A stretch of DNA of 64,000 nucleotides from Stenopsyche tienmushanensis (GCA_008973525.1 WACJ01000503.1:62001-126000); one strand, 5' to 3'. Counted from the stretch's first letter, positions 48,140 to 62,782 are shown. Translations and numbers: made by a program. Notes: a model not told the origin generated them from the letters alone.

Positions 48140-51100
48140 ATATTCTGTGGCTCGATATAAGTTGAACTACCTTTTTCAATAATTGGCTATTTTATTACTT
48201 CAAAACTGTAAAGCATTTCCATGCGTCCATAATTCTAACAAAGTTATCATTGACCTTTTTTAAAATTCATTGAAATGATTATCTGACGTAGTAATGTAAC
48301 TATGATAACGCAACCGTGTTATACGGGAGTTATCTGTGCTTAAAATATTCAACTTTGTCATTTTCCCAACATTAGCACAATGGCAACAATTATTTTATAA
48401 TGAAAATTTTGCTAAATCAATCGTGTTAATTCATTTAAATATCAAAGATGCTTGTTTTTCTTCATATTCCTTAACAAAATTTAAAATTTCACTAAGGATA
48501 ACCTGTAAATTCAATAAGATGTACTATTAGTAACGCACATTTTTGCAACAAATTGCCCATATTCCCAAAATTTTCTAAATTTATGATTATAAAATGTAAT
48601 ATCAATACAATGGATAGTTTTGAAGGTCCGGTTAAAATGAGTCACTTTTCTTAAATATTTGGTTCAAAAAAATATCGGAATGGATTTATTATTAATTTTA
48701 GATTCCAAATATGAACTTAACTTAACTTCATCATTAATTTCAACTTTATTACCCTTTATACTGAATGTAGAAAGTCTGCGTGGCCAACATGTAAGTTTTT
48801 TGAATGCAGACCTACTCTACTTTTATACCAAAAGTTTACCGATTAAATTCGCCATCAAGCAATGAATTTAAAACTTAATTAAAATGTATTCCCCAAAAGA
48901 AGTGGACTGACTTTTCAAATGTTCTGCAATGCTTATATTGTCTAAAATAGATACTAACTTTCATAAATTCTTATTAATATTAAAGTGCTCGTTCAAATGA
49001 AGGTAGCTTATATTATTTTATGATTAAATAATTTTACAAAAGCATTCAAAATTATTACTATTCGATGAAGTTCTTATTATAAGAATTTATATTAAAGTCT
49101 AAATAATGGGATTATCTAACTATGCAAACGTATTTGGAAAATCATCTAAATCCATGTTTAGCTAGATTTCGAAATCGCATACTTTTTTTTGAAGGATATA
49201 ACGCCTTTATCATGATATATATGAAAAATATTAAATAAAGAATATTGTTTTACTCATTCAATTTTATAATCCTTAGTCATGAAAGTCATGCTAATATGGG
49301 AACAATCTAAAGATTTATGATATCAAAAAAAAAGTCAGAAATTCCGGATTGACATTACATAGATATTAAGTTTGCTTTTGCGTAAACTAACAAAAGATAC
49401 TTGAATTGATATCTCATATTATTTTTGAAGCTTATCTATAGCTTATTATTATTTGAGCTCAAGGATTAGAAGGCAAAAACCTAAGCTTACCTTTTTGAAG
49501 GCTTATAAAGATTATTGTTTTGTGGTCATTACACCATTTGCCATAATATTGATTTTCATATAAAATACTATAAGAAAAAAAAGTTGTTAAATTAAAATAG
49601 TGTGTTCAGTTTTATTGAAATATTTCTAAACTTTATATGTTAGTGTTCCATTCGCTCCTGAGAAAATCAATTTTCAGCGAGAATTTCGGACGAGTTCGCA
49701 TAAAAACCTCCTCATTTTTGATGTCAAATTTTGTATTATGTGCCAAAAGCCATGACCTGCTCGACAGAAGTGGTAAAGTTGATGATAAATGAAGAGAATT
49801 ATGTGACACCGGTGTCGTCTAACAAAGAAACTTTTATTCATAAAGTTCAGCAGCAATGGGAGGGCATTGTGGCTGTAGACGCTTTTACAGTATTCATACT
49901 TTACACCATGCAAAGCTAGTTGCATCTACTTCCGAATTGGATGAGAAAATCATAGCAGCTGTTAGGACAACATCCTTTCAAAATAAATAATAAAAAAAAT
50001 CGCATCCCGATACATCAACGACCCTCCGAAAAAAAGCGACCTTAAATAATGCGATGATGTCGTCGCTGATTTATGGATAGTCATGAATATTGATGAAATG
50101 AGACGAAAGCAAATTTTATGATGTCAGAAAAAAGGTCGCCGAAAATACCTTCATCATTTTCCATATGATAAAAAGGGTTTGAAAAATATGCATAGATTTG
50201 ATTTAAAAATAAAGAGGGATATTTTTACGATCAATTATGCATTAAAAGCACTTATTCTGCATAGAAAACAAAGGTTTATGCGTTTTAAATACGAAAAAAA
50301 ATATATATATAAAAATGTTGATAGCACCTAAACACTTCCATGGCTGAAATTTGATAGTACCATGCACAATCCCTCACGTAAAGCACTGAAACTATATGAA
50401 ACTGACGGGGAATAAAATTGAATACTTATAAAAGTTGCAAAACACGTCTTCACTGCGTAAAGTTAAGCCTCTTCAATAAATGCAATTGTATTGATTTCGA
50501 TATAATATTTTTCCAAGTATATAATCTGAAACATCCTATCAATGTTTTACATATATTGGGAAAGCTTGAGTATTCCCAAACTATTATATATTCTGCAAAA
50601 CACTGTATTCTTTAAAAAGCCTGGAATAAATGGCAATTCGAACAATAAAAAACATGCAAAACAACATAATATTGGTGAGGCTAGAAGAGAAGCACAGATC
50701 ATCCCCATGTATCACGGGGGATATATTCTGGAAATACTCACCATTAACGAGAGAATATTAATTAATCATATTGTTCTTCGTTGCAAAAATGAATCCAATC
50801 TTCGTTGCTTTGCCTGTCTACGTTTATTAAATAAAATATGTTGATGAAAGGCAAACAATCAGTTACAAGCACAATTTACTGCATTTATTTCCTTCTAATT
50901 TTCGACGTTTTCTTCTAACAAATCCACGTATTAATTGTGAAGAAAAGGGTCTTTATTAATGATATTGACAGTTAATTTTTGCATGGACATAGCTTTTATA
51001 ATATAATAAAGTAAACGCATCTGGAAATATGTACATTAACGTAACAAAATTGCCTAAAAAGTAAATAAAAAATATTGACGTTCTCTCAGATGGCAAATTA

Positions 51101-54100
51101 TTCTCGATTTTTTAACAAATAAATCAACCGTATTTCCCATTAAGGAGATCATAAATGATAGCTTGGAATAACGAGTGATCGCAAAAAAGGAAGCACCTAC
51201 TCAGGTGGTGTCTTTGAAATTATCTCTCCAAATGTATCACCATAAGGTGTTAAAAAGCCTTTCCAAAAATACGTTTTATTTTTATTATGCCTACCCGTTT
51301 TATAGCCGCTAAATATTTTAAAAACGTCGGCCAAGCGGTCCATATGAAGTTTTATGTAATTTAAAAAACGTTTTAATGCAACATTTTTCCCGAATAAATT
51401 AAATGAAACGACTTTGTTAGCATTTCAACCCTCGTTTAAAGTCCCACAGGGATGATTAAAAAATAACTTGATTACTACTTTCAACATATCACTCCAAAAG
51501 CAACCCCAGCAATCTCCACCCCAAAGCTGGAGTGTCAGTCTGAGATTCTACAGGACTCCCACTTTGTTTCCGTTCTGTGTAGGGCTTCGCAGCCGCCACA
51601 ACCAATTAGCTACGACGGTAAATTGATTACCAGCATCCTTATTTCATTAAATATTTCCGGGCCGCATAAATTGCACAGTCCCATCCGGCCACGCCATACA
51701 CACTAGGGGTGGCAAACGATTTTCGAAAAACACTTTATTTCCATGGGTGATCTAAAGTCGCTCAAGAACTCTTTAATGGATTCTCATTCGTGAACCTTGC
51801 AGTTTTCTTTGAATATTTTTGTCATCTATGAGCGTTTTGGTGACACCTTCAAAATAGTAACTTTGGCATTCAACTTGTTTACCCGCAACGAAAGAGATAA
51901 ACATCTACGCTGTCACTTGCAATACTCTTGTGAAATCTATTTCATATGACAATTTTTATATGTATAATCCAAACGAAATAATTATAATTCACTATAAAGT
52001 ATGATTTTAGACGGTTCAATAAAAAATATATAAACAATATCGATAAAATATCGAAAAATGCTATTGATTATCAAGCAATGATGACATATGAGGATTTGAA
52101 GTAGCTGCTTTAAATACTTATAAATACGACCAATTTTACTACATGATATCAAAAAAAGGGATAAAAATATTAGTGAGATCATTAAACAAGGATAGGCAAC
52201 ATTTTTCGCCAGCGGACCACAATAAAATTTTTAGTAAAATCACATTAACTATATAACGTCGAAAATTTTATAATCCTTTAATAATTTACCAGGTATGGAA
52301 TTTTTTTATATTTGTCTATGCTTTTTCATAAAGAAATCGACTTTTGTGTCATTTCCAAAAAATATATTAAAAACCAATATGTAGATTTTTTAGCACAATT
52401 TAAGCTATTTTTTTTAATCACAAACACCTTATCTTCATTTTCTTGGGTTTCCTTAACGGTGTCTCATTTCAAACTGGCTATGAAAGAATACATCTTATAA
52501 TTTAGTTATTTTCAGTCCTTTAAATGCATCGATATCATATTTAATGAACTTTCTTGTATAAAAATCGATTTTACATTTTTGCTTTTTTTCCAATATAAAA
52601 ATTCTGCCATTAAATATGCCTGTCAGTTTCTACATATTTCATACAATTAAATTTTAATTTTTTTGATGGACAAAGCATATGATAAAGTGTTTGACGAATA
52701 TTTAACGAACATTGACATTGAATATTGTCCATAAAGACAAAGCTATCTAAAAAGACAAGATGTTGGTTATAAAAAAATATATTAGATAAAGGAAATAATG
52801 ATAGAGATTATTCGTCCAACTATTTATACATAATGAAACAGTAACAGTTCTTCATTCATTATTTATTGGGTATTAATTATTTTATTGAGGATGAAGTCAA
52901 TTTGTATACATAAAAAGCTTCGTATTTTTTATATGAATACAATAAGCAATATTAGTATTTTTTAGATATTGAAGGTAAAATATAAATTTTGAAGACTGAT
53001 AAAGAGCTCCTCAGACATTGTATGCTGATTTTATATGAGAACATCAACATATTTTAAAGTCGATTTAAAATAAATAATTTGATGATAGAAATTTGAAGAA
53101 TAATCATGGAAAAAATATCTTCGGATAAGCATTTCTTATCGAATATCTTATCTCCAATGTTAATAATACAGGAAAGATTAAAAAAATATGATTAAATTTG
53201 ACATATAAACTTCTTTATTGATGAAATACAAGTCGTAATAATTGACGAAAAATATTATTTTTTGCCAAATTAAACGCCAATTCTATTATTTTTAAACCAA
53301 AATTAACGTTTTAAAAGATCTTTCATCATGTCTGGCAGGATGTTTGCAATAAGATTCACTTTTCACACGTTGGTGGTTTTAATATAACCTATTTACTCTT
53401 TAAATTAAACTTCAAACTTTGAAGTATTAAACTCTTTGAAATACACAAACAACAGAGGCTATATTTTTATTCTTAATTTATGATATTATATACGTAATAC
53501 AATACCAATGATATATTTTTAAAATAAAATTCAATTGTGCATTAATGAAAGTATCGCGAAAAGGTTATGGATCAATGCTGCAGACATTAACAGGTAAGTG
53601 ACTCCTCTCATTAATAGCCATAGTGTGCACAAATTGTGCAAATAAGAAAATATTTTCAGCAGCAATTTTACATCACAAAAACGCTTTTTGCGAGACTTAA
53701 TATCGAAAGCTCTACGGTATATTTTATAATAACATTTTTGAAAAATGTTGGCGCTCTTTGTGCTGGAAGATTCAATTTAGCCATCTCCACACCGAGCTAA
53801 TAAAACGGGTTGAATAATGACATTACACCGGTGCATATCTGTATGCAGTCGTTCGATAAATCCGATATATACTTAATTTTCAATACCCAGATCCGTATCT
53901 TTGTTAATACTATAAGCTTTCCTTTATACCGTCTGAAATATAATGGTGGCATAAGAATAATTGTTTACGACAAGGTTTCACCGTAATCACTTTTGTACAG
54001 GGTGATACTAACGTCCTTTTTGTATTATTTCTTTGATATATAATATTTTTGGCATGCTCTTGTAACATATTAATATTTCTTTAATTAAATTATTTTTTCC

Positions 54101-57100
54101 GCGAAGATGTGTGACTTATATTTTTTGACATGTTACTCTGCATTATGTTAAGTCTTAAAATAATTTTACATAATAAACCATTGCCTTTATATCATACTAG
54201 TCATTAGTAAGAACTTCAATCTCAACAGGAGGTTTTCTCGGAAAAAGGAGAATTCATTATGGAAGTTTTATATCATCTTTCACGTAGGAAACTATTATGG
54301 CAATAGGATATTTTCTCAAGATAAATCCAATCAGTACATCATAGTTATCATATTTTCGAATTTAATATGTTATGTGTATTGAAGCCAAATCTATACATTG
54401 TATATTTTTAAATAGTATTGAAAATATTGTTAATTGAATAATACAAAGATTATCTAAATGGATTACTTTTGGAACTCTCAAAATAATGGATTAAGTTTAA
54501 AATATATTCACCATAAAAACAAATTTAAGACAAGGAGGTATGAACCTGAATTACCCTAATTTGCATGAATTACTCAAAAATTTTACATCATAATACGACC
54601 AATAAAAGTATGATACTTATACTACTTTTAAAATATTTTCGAACTATGAATATTTTGTTGTTTCATTGAAAAACAGAGCAAGATTTAATATTTCCAGGAA
54701 TTTTATTATGCTTTGCGGAATATTCTTTCTGTTTAGGGAATAAAAATATATCTCGATAGTACTCGTATAATGATCAGCTGCTTTTTACGATTTATCATTG
54801 CATGAATATATTAAATTTAACAGGGAATAATTGAAAATACACCATAAATTAAGAGACAAACAATTTTGTAATCACCTTCTCCATACGCGCTCAAAGGCTT
54901 TGTCGGTTGGGGTGTGAGTACGCCGGGAGGGTAGGAGGTTTTATATAGGGGAAGCTCTCTAATGGTTCTACAGAGAAGGTATTGTGAGTAAACCAAATGC
55001 CAGAAAACGAGACCTTAGTATAGCCCGCGGTTACAAACTGTTTTTGTAGCCCGCGGGCGCAGCCAAATGATCACTTAAGTGATATTGTAACTATAGTTAC
55101 TGCCTTTGTTGCAATCCCGCGACTTTGTGCAACATTAAACTTTCGAAACACTACGCGACTTCGAATGTTCGACAAATCACGATCTACCCTCATCCTCAGC
55201 ATTTCAATCCTTGCCGGATCTCAAATGTTTGCTGTTTAAATTCCGACACACGAATCGATCAGGTCTTTGATAAATACTGCGGAATTCTTCGGAAGACTGT
55301 GTACACAGCTTGTCCGGTCTATTGGCCGACCCTATACGAAATCGCCCTCTTCTGTTCCGCATTCTCAAAGCACAAACAGCTCAAGGATTGTTACCTCGGT
55401 ATAGGTAATCCTTTTTACGTCCGTTCTATCCCTCGGTCGGGTATTTAAAATATCCTCAACTAATGGCAGGTAAACAACCATCTTATTGCACCTCCGAGAG
55501 ATACTTAATGGAATGTAATTATTATTTCCAACGCTTAAGTAAATGAAAAACAAACTGTCCTACGCATAACGCAACCGAATCCCAGGCAGGGCCTTTATCA
55601 CAAATAAGGTTTTTAGAGGTACGCGCACTTAAATAAGGATTCCTATATAAGCCAGATAATTTCAATTTAAGCATTAAGCCCACGGTCTCACACTGAAAGT
55701 GGTAAAACAATTCAAAATAGCTTAGCTTTTATGGCATAGTATGCTTATGAAATTCTTAGCACTTTATATTAACATAATATGAAGATGATATCACAACTAG
55801 TATCATCGCTAAAAGTAGCTAAAGGCAATTTTAAAAACATAATTACATATATTTTAATACAATTTATCTTCGTTATTACTTAATTATAGTGCCAAACAAA
55901 GCAACGGTCAAATTGAACAAATCAATGCCGACGTATATTTTACATTTAAACAACCCCCGCGGGCCATAGAAATGAACGTGTCAATACATATCTGGTGATA
56001 TTCTCAATTTCCATTAAAAAAATATTACCATATTTCGATCCTATCGATATTATATGTTATAATATATTATAATTCAACAACTTCAAAATCATGCAATGCT
56101 TCTTTATTTTCATTTATAATTTATCTTTGTTATTAAAATTGTAATCAACCAAATGAAACTCCCTGGAAGTGGCTCTAAAAATGGATCATCCCCCGACTAA
56201 TAAGAACCACCCTTGATTATTTGAATTAACTACCATTTATTTTCAATATAAACTGAATTATATCAGTAAAAATCTTATAAAATTTTCAATTAAATTTAAT
56301 AATAATCTTAATCTGACTTATTTAAAATTAAATTTAAAAAAATCGATTTTTATTGCGTAAAATAATTTATTATAAACTCAAAAATATTCATACATGCATT
56401 TAAATTTGCATTTCAACAATGCAAGCATACATTTGAAATTGTTTAATTTTCGACTTGACCGCCAGAGGCGCTGCTTTCATGAACCACCCCTTTTGACCAC
56501 TTTTGCATATTGAGTCGTTGCTCATGTAATAAAACACATTTAATGTTCACAGGATTTTTATTTTTGATCAGGACGGGGATAAAGAGACAAAGTCGTATTT
56601 TTCAACATTTATTCTTAACATTGCTATTTATTGTCATCGTATGCATCATGGTTATACATTTTAACATACAAATACATAACACAAAAGAATCCATTATACC
56701 CATAATATATTATATAAAATCTATGATAACATAGTTTGCTCATGATCTGTAGCGATATTCCCTCGGATTAAAAACGAAATAAAACATATTTACATTTCTG
56801 TGTGGGCGGGCTGTGGAAGTACAGTCGTACATATCTGATTATAATCTTACAACTTTAATATAAAAATGACACTTTTTACAAGCAATAATGTTTACAACAT
56901 GCTTTCACACAATAAATTTTGACACTTATTTACATTTTACAACCATTTTAAATGGGCCATTCTTCCTTACATACTTTTATGGTGTGACATATTATTTCAT
57001 ATTTCTTATTTATCGCGCGGAAAATGGGACAACACTTTAAGTTTGGGAGAAAGTTCTACATTTTTTATATATTTCCAGAATAACATATGTTCAAACGGGC

Positions 57101-57560
57101 ATAATCATACGACATGATGGGGAAATTTATTTTAATTTTTTTATAAGCTTTTGGAAAATAAATCCAATATATTTAATTGTTTGAGGGTTGAGATATGTAC
57201 ACTTTTTAAATTATTATTTTACTATAATTTATTAAATATTTGGAAGGTTTAATTACTAGAGATACGATTGGCAACATCTGATTATATCATAATTATTTTT
57301 ATACACGGATATGGATTCTTTAATACAAATAAAATAATATAAAGCGAAATAATTCGTCTAAAAAAAATTAAATAAAGTGCAGAGTTACAAAGGTTTTATT
57401 GAATTAAATATAAAAATATATAAAATAATACAATATTTTATTCCAAATCCTGTATACCAGTCCTTAAGACACTTACTGCAATTTTTTTATTATTCAATTA
57501 AGAGTTATGTAAGTCTTTTAAATCAGGTCTGAATATAAATAAAGATACGATATTTTAATA
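48140..57560. other. Intergenic DNA, no gene seen
   Basis: Mostly A+T-rich. Frames at 48659-48865, 49731-49919, 50542-50844, 52312-52500 and 56510-56734 have no known domains. Higher-G+C, unique-looking blocks are at about 49660-49980, 51460-51730, 53560-53660 and 54870-55700. Confidence 0.45.
54870..55700. other. Higher-G+C island with a repeated CCCGCGG motif
   Basis: TAGCCCGCGG occurs at 55021-55030 and again at 55047-55056. The 107-codon open frame at 55125-55448 has no recognised domain. Possible regulatory block or unrecognised exon. Confidence 0.25.
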
Positions 57561-57573
57561 TTTTATTTTTCCT

Positions 57574-60500
57574 TTATTTTACATAGACACAGCATAAACA
57601 GAAGGATAGAAATAAGATCCAATTTAATTTTTTCATAGTAGAGGAAACACCGTTGCTCATTTCCACCCATGGCGGTCTCGACACCCAAATCTCCAAGTCG
57701 GTTTGATCTGAAGATTTTAAATCCATCCATGATCTTGTCGTAAGATCGTGCCTACCTTTATGTTCTGGTTTCCTACCACGATGTTTGTGCTCCTTATTAT
57801 CAGGAGGTCGCTTATGGTGAGGTCTGAACGGCTCTTTAGTCCTCATTGGTGTTGAAGACGTCGTGGGCTTCGAAGGTAACATCAGTTCTGCACAGACAAA
57901 GCAATGCAATTTAAATCAAAATAAATTGTAAAATATGTCTAAGAATAGTGACGATTGAAAGATTAAAAGTTTTGGTAAACTATGAATTTCAAAAATACCA
58001 ATTATTCTTCGAAGAAAACAATGAAAAGTGGAGCTCGAATGCTTTTATTGAACAAAACTTTGACACCGGTCGTATCTAGTCATGTTATACCAATTTAATG
58101 CACTTTTAACCCTAACAAGAAACATTAATTTCATTAAAATGATATGCAAATGCGTGAAATATTAATTTCAACCCCTTTTACTACGATATAAACCTCGACG
58201 ACGCGTATTATAATCAACAGCAAGATCGATGAAACATCGAATTATTTAGTTATTCAAACTTGAGCTTATCTTTTGCGAAAGTAGCTTTATCAAATAATTT
58301 CCCGAATACATAATTGAGCTCGTCAACGACTACTTTAGAGATCGACGTGTCCATCATTATGAGACGAGCGCGACCAAGAAGCTAGAGATGGGCGTTCGCC
58401 GGGATTCGTTCTGGGGCCCATTCTGTGTTGTCTGCAATCCCATGTCCTCTACAACAGTCTGCTGACAACAAAGATGCCACACGAAGCAGAACTCATTGCC
58501 TTCGCGGATGACGTCGCACTGTTGGTGACAGCTCAACACCCATGGGAAATGAAGGCGACGGGCAATGAAGGCTTCACCAGAATCAACGCATAGATTCGGG
58601 ATAATCGCCTGGAGTTGGCGGCAGAAAAAAACGGAGGCAATGATCTGTAGTAGAAGAAGAATACCGAGGGTCAAGAGGCTTATTGTGAACAGTCACAAGG
58701 TTGATTACAGCAAATCGCTGAGATACTTCGGGATCCTCTTGGAAAACAAGCTGACCCTCAGAAACAAGCAGCTGTGCAGAAGGCGCAGAAGGTGGCCAGT
58801 GAGCTAGGGCGGCTCATGCCCAATATCGGGGGGCCAAAGCTGTGTAGAAGACGTATCATAAACGAGATAATATACTCGATTCATCTGTACAGAACCCCGA
58901 TATGACATGAGTCGCTCAAACAAGAAAGCTACAGAAGGAAGCTGGTCGGGGTCCAGGGCCAGGGAGCGCTCCGATTCACCGCAGCATACAGAACTGTATC
59001 TGAAGAAGTGGTGCTCGTGATCGCTGTAATACCCCCGTTTGACCTCTAGGCAAATAAAATGGCCTTGGACTACGAAGATCCTAAAAATCGCGACGAACAT
59101 GACCAGAAACTGAAGGAAGCCCGGCAACGGAGATGGGATCAATCCAGTAAAGTATGATGGACCCATCGACTTATCCCGGTCATAAGTCGGTGGAGGGCCC
59201 GGGAGCACGGTGAAACGACCCAACAACGCTTCGGTGCGTACCTGAAGCGTATTGGCAAAGAACCATCCGCAACGTGCGACCTAAAGCACACCATCATTGG
59301 CTGTGAGGCTTGGGCATCCCAGAGAAAACTGCTGAAACAAGCACTCGGGGTAGCCGAGGTCAGCGTCGACAATATGGTCCACAGCATGATGGAAAGCAAG
59401 AAGAACTGGGACCTTTGGCGCGAATACGTAGAACAGATTCTGAGTGCCAAAGAGGCCAGTGAAATAAAGAGACGCAGAGCGCAGCAGCCTCTCCAACAAT
59501 AGCATAGGGCCAATCACCTAAGGCCAGACTACCTGTCCTCCCGAAGCAATGTGGAAAACAATACCAGGGGAACAGAGAAGGACAAGGGAGGGGTTTAGTG
59601 AGTAAACGCCGTAAACGCTATAGAAAAAACTCTATAGAAGTGTACATTATAAGAGGGTTGACTGTATTTCCGTTTTTAAAAAAATAGATTTGTGTTTATA
59701 GAAGTCGCCCAAAAATATGAATGTATTGTAATCATAGTTACTAGCAAACACGATTAGTTTTTCTTATTTTGGTCTGATTAGTCTGATTTAGTCTGATTAG
59801 TCTCTTACATACGACGAGTGGTACGAAAAGCACTGATATCAATGTTTTCCGCAAAAGATGTGTTAATAAGTAAAATACAACTGTTTTCGTCTTTTAAGAT
59901 GATTACGAACGTTATTAAAGATGTGCGTTGATATTTAATTTTCCAATAACATAAACAAAATCTATTTTTTCGATCAATCGAATAGCTTGTAAAAATAGCC
60001 AATATGCTTCTACCCTTATGTTAAATGAGGTTGACGATATAAAAATTCGATATAAAAATATCGCTTTATTCCGAAGCGCCGACAATCCCTTCGTTTCTGA
60101 ACTATAAACATTATTTCAGAATAAGCTGCTTTCGTATGAAGAATGTTCAGCAGCTATGAAATATACACAAAGAATATATAAAAATGTTTACCTTGCAATC
60201 TTACACTTCCTTCTACCTTGCCTAACGCATTGACTGATGTACAAACGTATCCTCCGAAATCTTTCTTCTCCAACCCCTTTATTGTGAGATTCATATAAAG
60301 GCTGTATTCGTTTAGTCCAGTCTCTCCCATGATGTATTTTTGACCATCCATAAGCTTCTCACCTGTGAATTAAATATTTATTTAATAAATTATCTCAAAA
60401 ACTCAAACGTCCCAATATAAATATTGTATACTTCTTGAGATTCCAAATTCATTATCGGGCGTAAATAATATGAATTTAATTATTATAAAAAATATTACAC

Positions 60501-61828
60501 TCATAGATGGTCCTGCCCTATTTTAATAATCGTGTCAGTATTTGCTTTTTCAGAAATAGAAAATCAGGTTAAGCCTGGATCAAGACGGATCGATCGGGAA
60601 GCATTAATATTTCTGATCTTCGAAATCTGTTGGTAGGGGGGATATTCTTTCCACAATCTAAATTTGAATCTTACCTATTTAATGGATTAAATTCAACTAA
60701 ATTTACGAATATGTGCTGCATAAACTATAGCAAGTCTAGTAAAATATGTCATATACATCAACGAAAATAAATTTGAAATCGTCTAATACTTCGCGAAAAA
60801 CTTATCGTTTATTGATATAAAGAATAAGTACAATTTTAAACAACCCTTCTTTAACATAACATGTAACTATTATTGTAATGCACTTCAAAAACAATTAAAT
60901 TAACAATGCCTTGTTTAATTTAATTGGTTTGTAAAAGGTTTTTTATTCCACAATAGCGCGATTGGAGACTCTCTAGAGATGGAAGTCAGGGAATTGTGCA
61001 AGCCAAATATTTTTTTTCAAAATACACATGATTTTGCAATATATTTGATCTTGCTAGAATGTGATATTTTTACCTAATATTCGATGACCCGAATTGCATT
61101 TAATTTTCCATCAAAGTTTCTCTTTGAGCCAAATTTGTCCGTCCATAAGACATTTTCCAATCACATACAAAATTACACATTAAGTGATCTAGTTTCATTA
61201 TATTTTGCAAAACTGATAAGATGACAAAATAAAAAACAACCCCAGATGATTAAAAAAAAAGTGGAAAAAATACTCTTCTAATCTCGTTATTATGCTAGGC
61301 GTTTACAAACTGATTGTCAATAGTGTACATAATATTTCCCTCTAAGGATGTGAAAATTAACAAATCGAAGCAAATAAGAGCATATTTTAATTAAAAACGT
61401 ATTTTATGTAGTATGATTAAATTTATATCATGTGCTCATTGATCCAATCCAATAAGCAATATCGATGCAATTTAAGTAGATTTACGTACCATTGTCTCTG
61501 TACCATGAGTTCATCGCCCTGGGAGAAGCCTCCACATAGCACTGGATGACCACATCGCTGTCTGCAGGAGCGGCCACCAGCTGATTTGAAACTTTTATCA
61601 GCGGATGAACTAAATTAATTAAGAAAAAATAGAATTTATCTGCATAAATAATGACGAAATGAAATGATTGATGATGGGCATAAAATGATGACTCACATTG
61701 AACTTGAACATTGTATCTTTTGCTAACGGATGGTGGCACCCCATTACTTGCAATGCAGAAATAGGAGCCCATGTCAGTCCTTTGAACATTACTCAAATGC
61801 AGGATTGAACCCTCAAACGATGCCACTG
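57574..61828 (-). CDS. DIP/lachesin-like Ig cell-surface protein, last four exons
   Basis: Exons in transcript order: 61828-61697 (132 bp), 61609-61490 (120 bp), 60362-60192 (171 bp) and 57887-57574 to TAA. All junctions are phase 1 and GT-AG. Exon 1 encodes the end of Ig2, with DMGSYFC and IASNGVPPSVSKR, a hallmark of DIP/lachesin proteins. Exon 2 starts Ig3, with VVIQCYVEASPR and SWYRDNG. Exon 3 completes it, with NLT glycosylation site, DFGGYVC and GKVEGSVRLQ. The last exon encodes a Thr/Ser, Pro, His and Lys-rich stalk and a hydrophobic tail (WILFLSFCLCCVYVK), fitting a GPI signal. The first 5' exon boundary could also be 61825. Signal peptide, Ig1 and the start of Ig2 lie beyond the window. 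DIPs act at neuronal surfaces as Dpr partners. The final 2.3-kb intron contains a retrotransposon relic. Confidence 0.9.
58375..59610 (+). mobile_element. R1-clade non-LTR retrotransposon relic, antisense in a DIP intron
   Basis: On + an almost continuous ORF2 C-terminal part can be read. It starts with a degraded SPGFVLGPIL (motif usually PQGSVLGP), then AELIAFADDVALLV with the catalytic FADD box, LRYFGILLENKLTLR, LGRLMPNIGGPK, RFTAAYRTVSEEV, and near 59270 a zinc-knuckle remnant with CDLKHTIIGCEAW. It ends WREYVEQILSAKEASEIKRR and a stop near 59502. The 3' part (to about 59610) has GGTTTAGTGAGTAAACGC. A few stops and frameshifts are present and the 5' half is missing. It lies in the last intron of the minus-strand DIP gene in opposite orientation. 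It belongs to the same family as 22905-24255. Confidence 0.85.
60545..60682 (-). repeat. SINE-like copy, minus orientation, in a DIP intron
   Basis: AAAATCAGGTTAAGCCTGGA at the left, TCTGTTGGTAGGGGGGATAT in the middle and CCACAATCTAAATTTGAATC at the right, the complement of a decayed B box. The order is shared with 43990 and 62783. Confidence 0.5.
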
Positions 61829-61999
61829 CTGAATAAAATAAAAATGCTATTTAGGAACAAATTTTAAAATTCAGACTAATTAATAAAACGCGATATTTTC
61901 ATTGAAATATTTTAAATATTCAGCCTTATTTAGAATTTATTTTATTGCTTTTAAATTTAAAACAAAGCAAAAGAGACGCCCCACACTTTGAGAAGCGGC

Positions 62000-62660
62000 C
62001 TTGTAGTGTACAGTCTGTACTTCACAAACAATGGGCACACAATGTGTCATATCATCTGTAAGGGTGTCACTTGCAGATCTGCCAGGGGGTGTGTGTGGAT
62101 TTATTCAACCGCCTGTACACAACGTCAATGAAAAAGCATGACCCTATTTAAGCGACCGTTGTTCGACTCAAAGCACACCCTCCCCCCCCCTAGACGAAGG
62201 CTGTAATTAAATATTTATAATTTTAATAGATTCAAATGATCCGTCGCCGGATCAAGTTTGATAGGCGTTTGGCATTTAATAGATCCTCTCGCTTTAATTG
62301 CTGTCTTCTATATTTATACATCTCCTGTCGTCCTCCCCACGCGTTCCCAGTATCCTTGGTATCGTGCTTCTTCGTTTCCCCCATTACATTTACCATTACT
62401 GTGTGGTGTTGGGCCCGGCAAGTCTCCTCGGCCGGCCTATCCGCTTAACCGACTAATCCTCGACATAAATTCACCCTGTTCTGTAAAGAACAAGATACCA
62501 TTGTATCACTCTGTATTTTCTACGGACAGGGATCGCCACAGAATGGTTGGCAACACTAAATCTCTTTTCATTTATTTTCAGCCACAACAATCACAAAATA
62601 TAGCATCCACATGCTCTTACAAGACTCGGTTGTTTTCCATGCCAAAACACGTATAGTTGA
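62000..62660. other. Higher-G+C, apparently non-coding island upstream of the DIP exons
   Basis: Lies in an intron of the minus-strand DIP gene if its 5' exons are beyond the window. Open in two + frames (62236-62448 and 62258-62656) but without domain or Ig signature. Includes a run of 10 C near 62178. Confidence 0.25.
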
Positions 62661-62782
62661 TTTTTATATTCAATCATTTGCCATGAAATTTATAATGACG
62701 ATGATAAACATAGCTCAAGAAAAATCAATTTTCTCTAATTGAAATTGATTCTTGACCTCCTACTGTCCGGATATTTGATTTA

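Noticed and set aside
55125..55448. 107-codon + frame as a gene
   Set aside because: No domain, signal peptide or splice partner; overlapping frames on the other strand are also open.
58804..59517. Minus-strand frames of 140, 124 and 78 codons
   Set aside because: They are antisense to the + strand reverse transcriptase relic.
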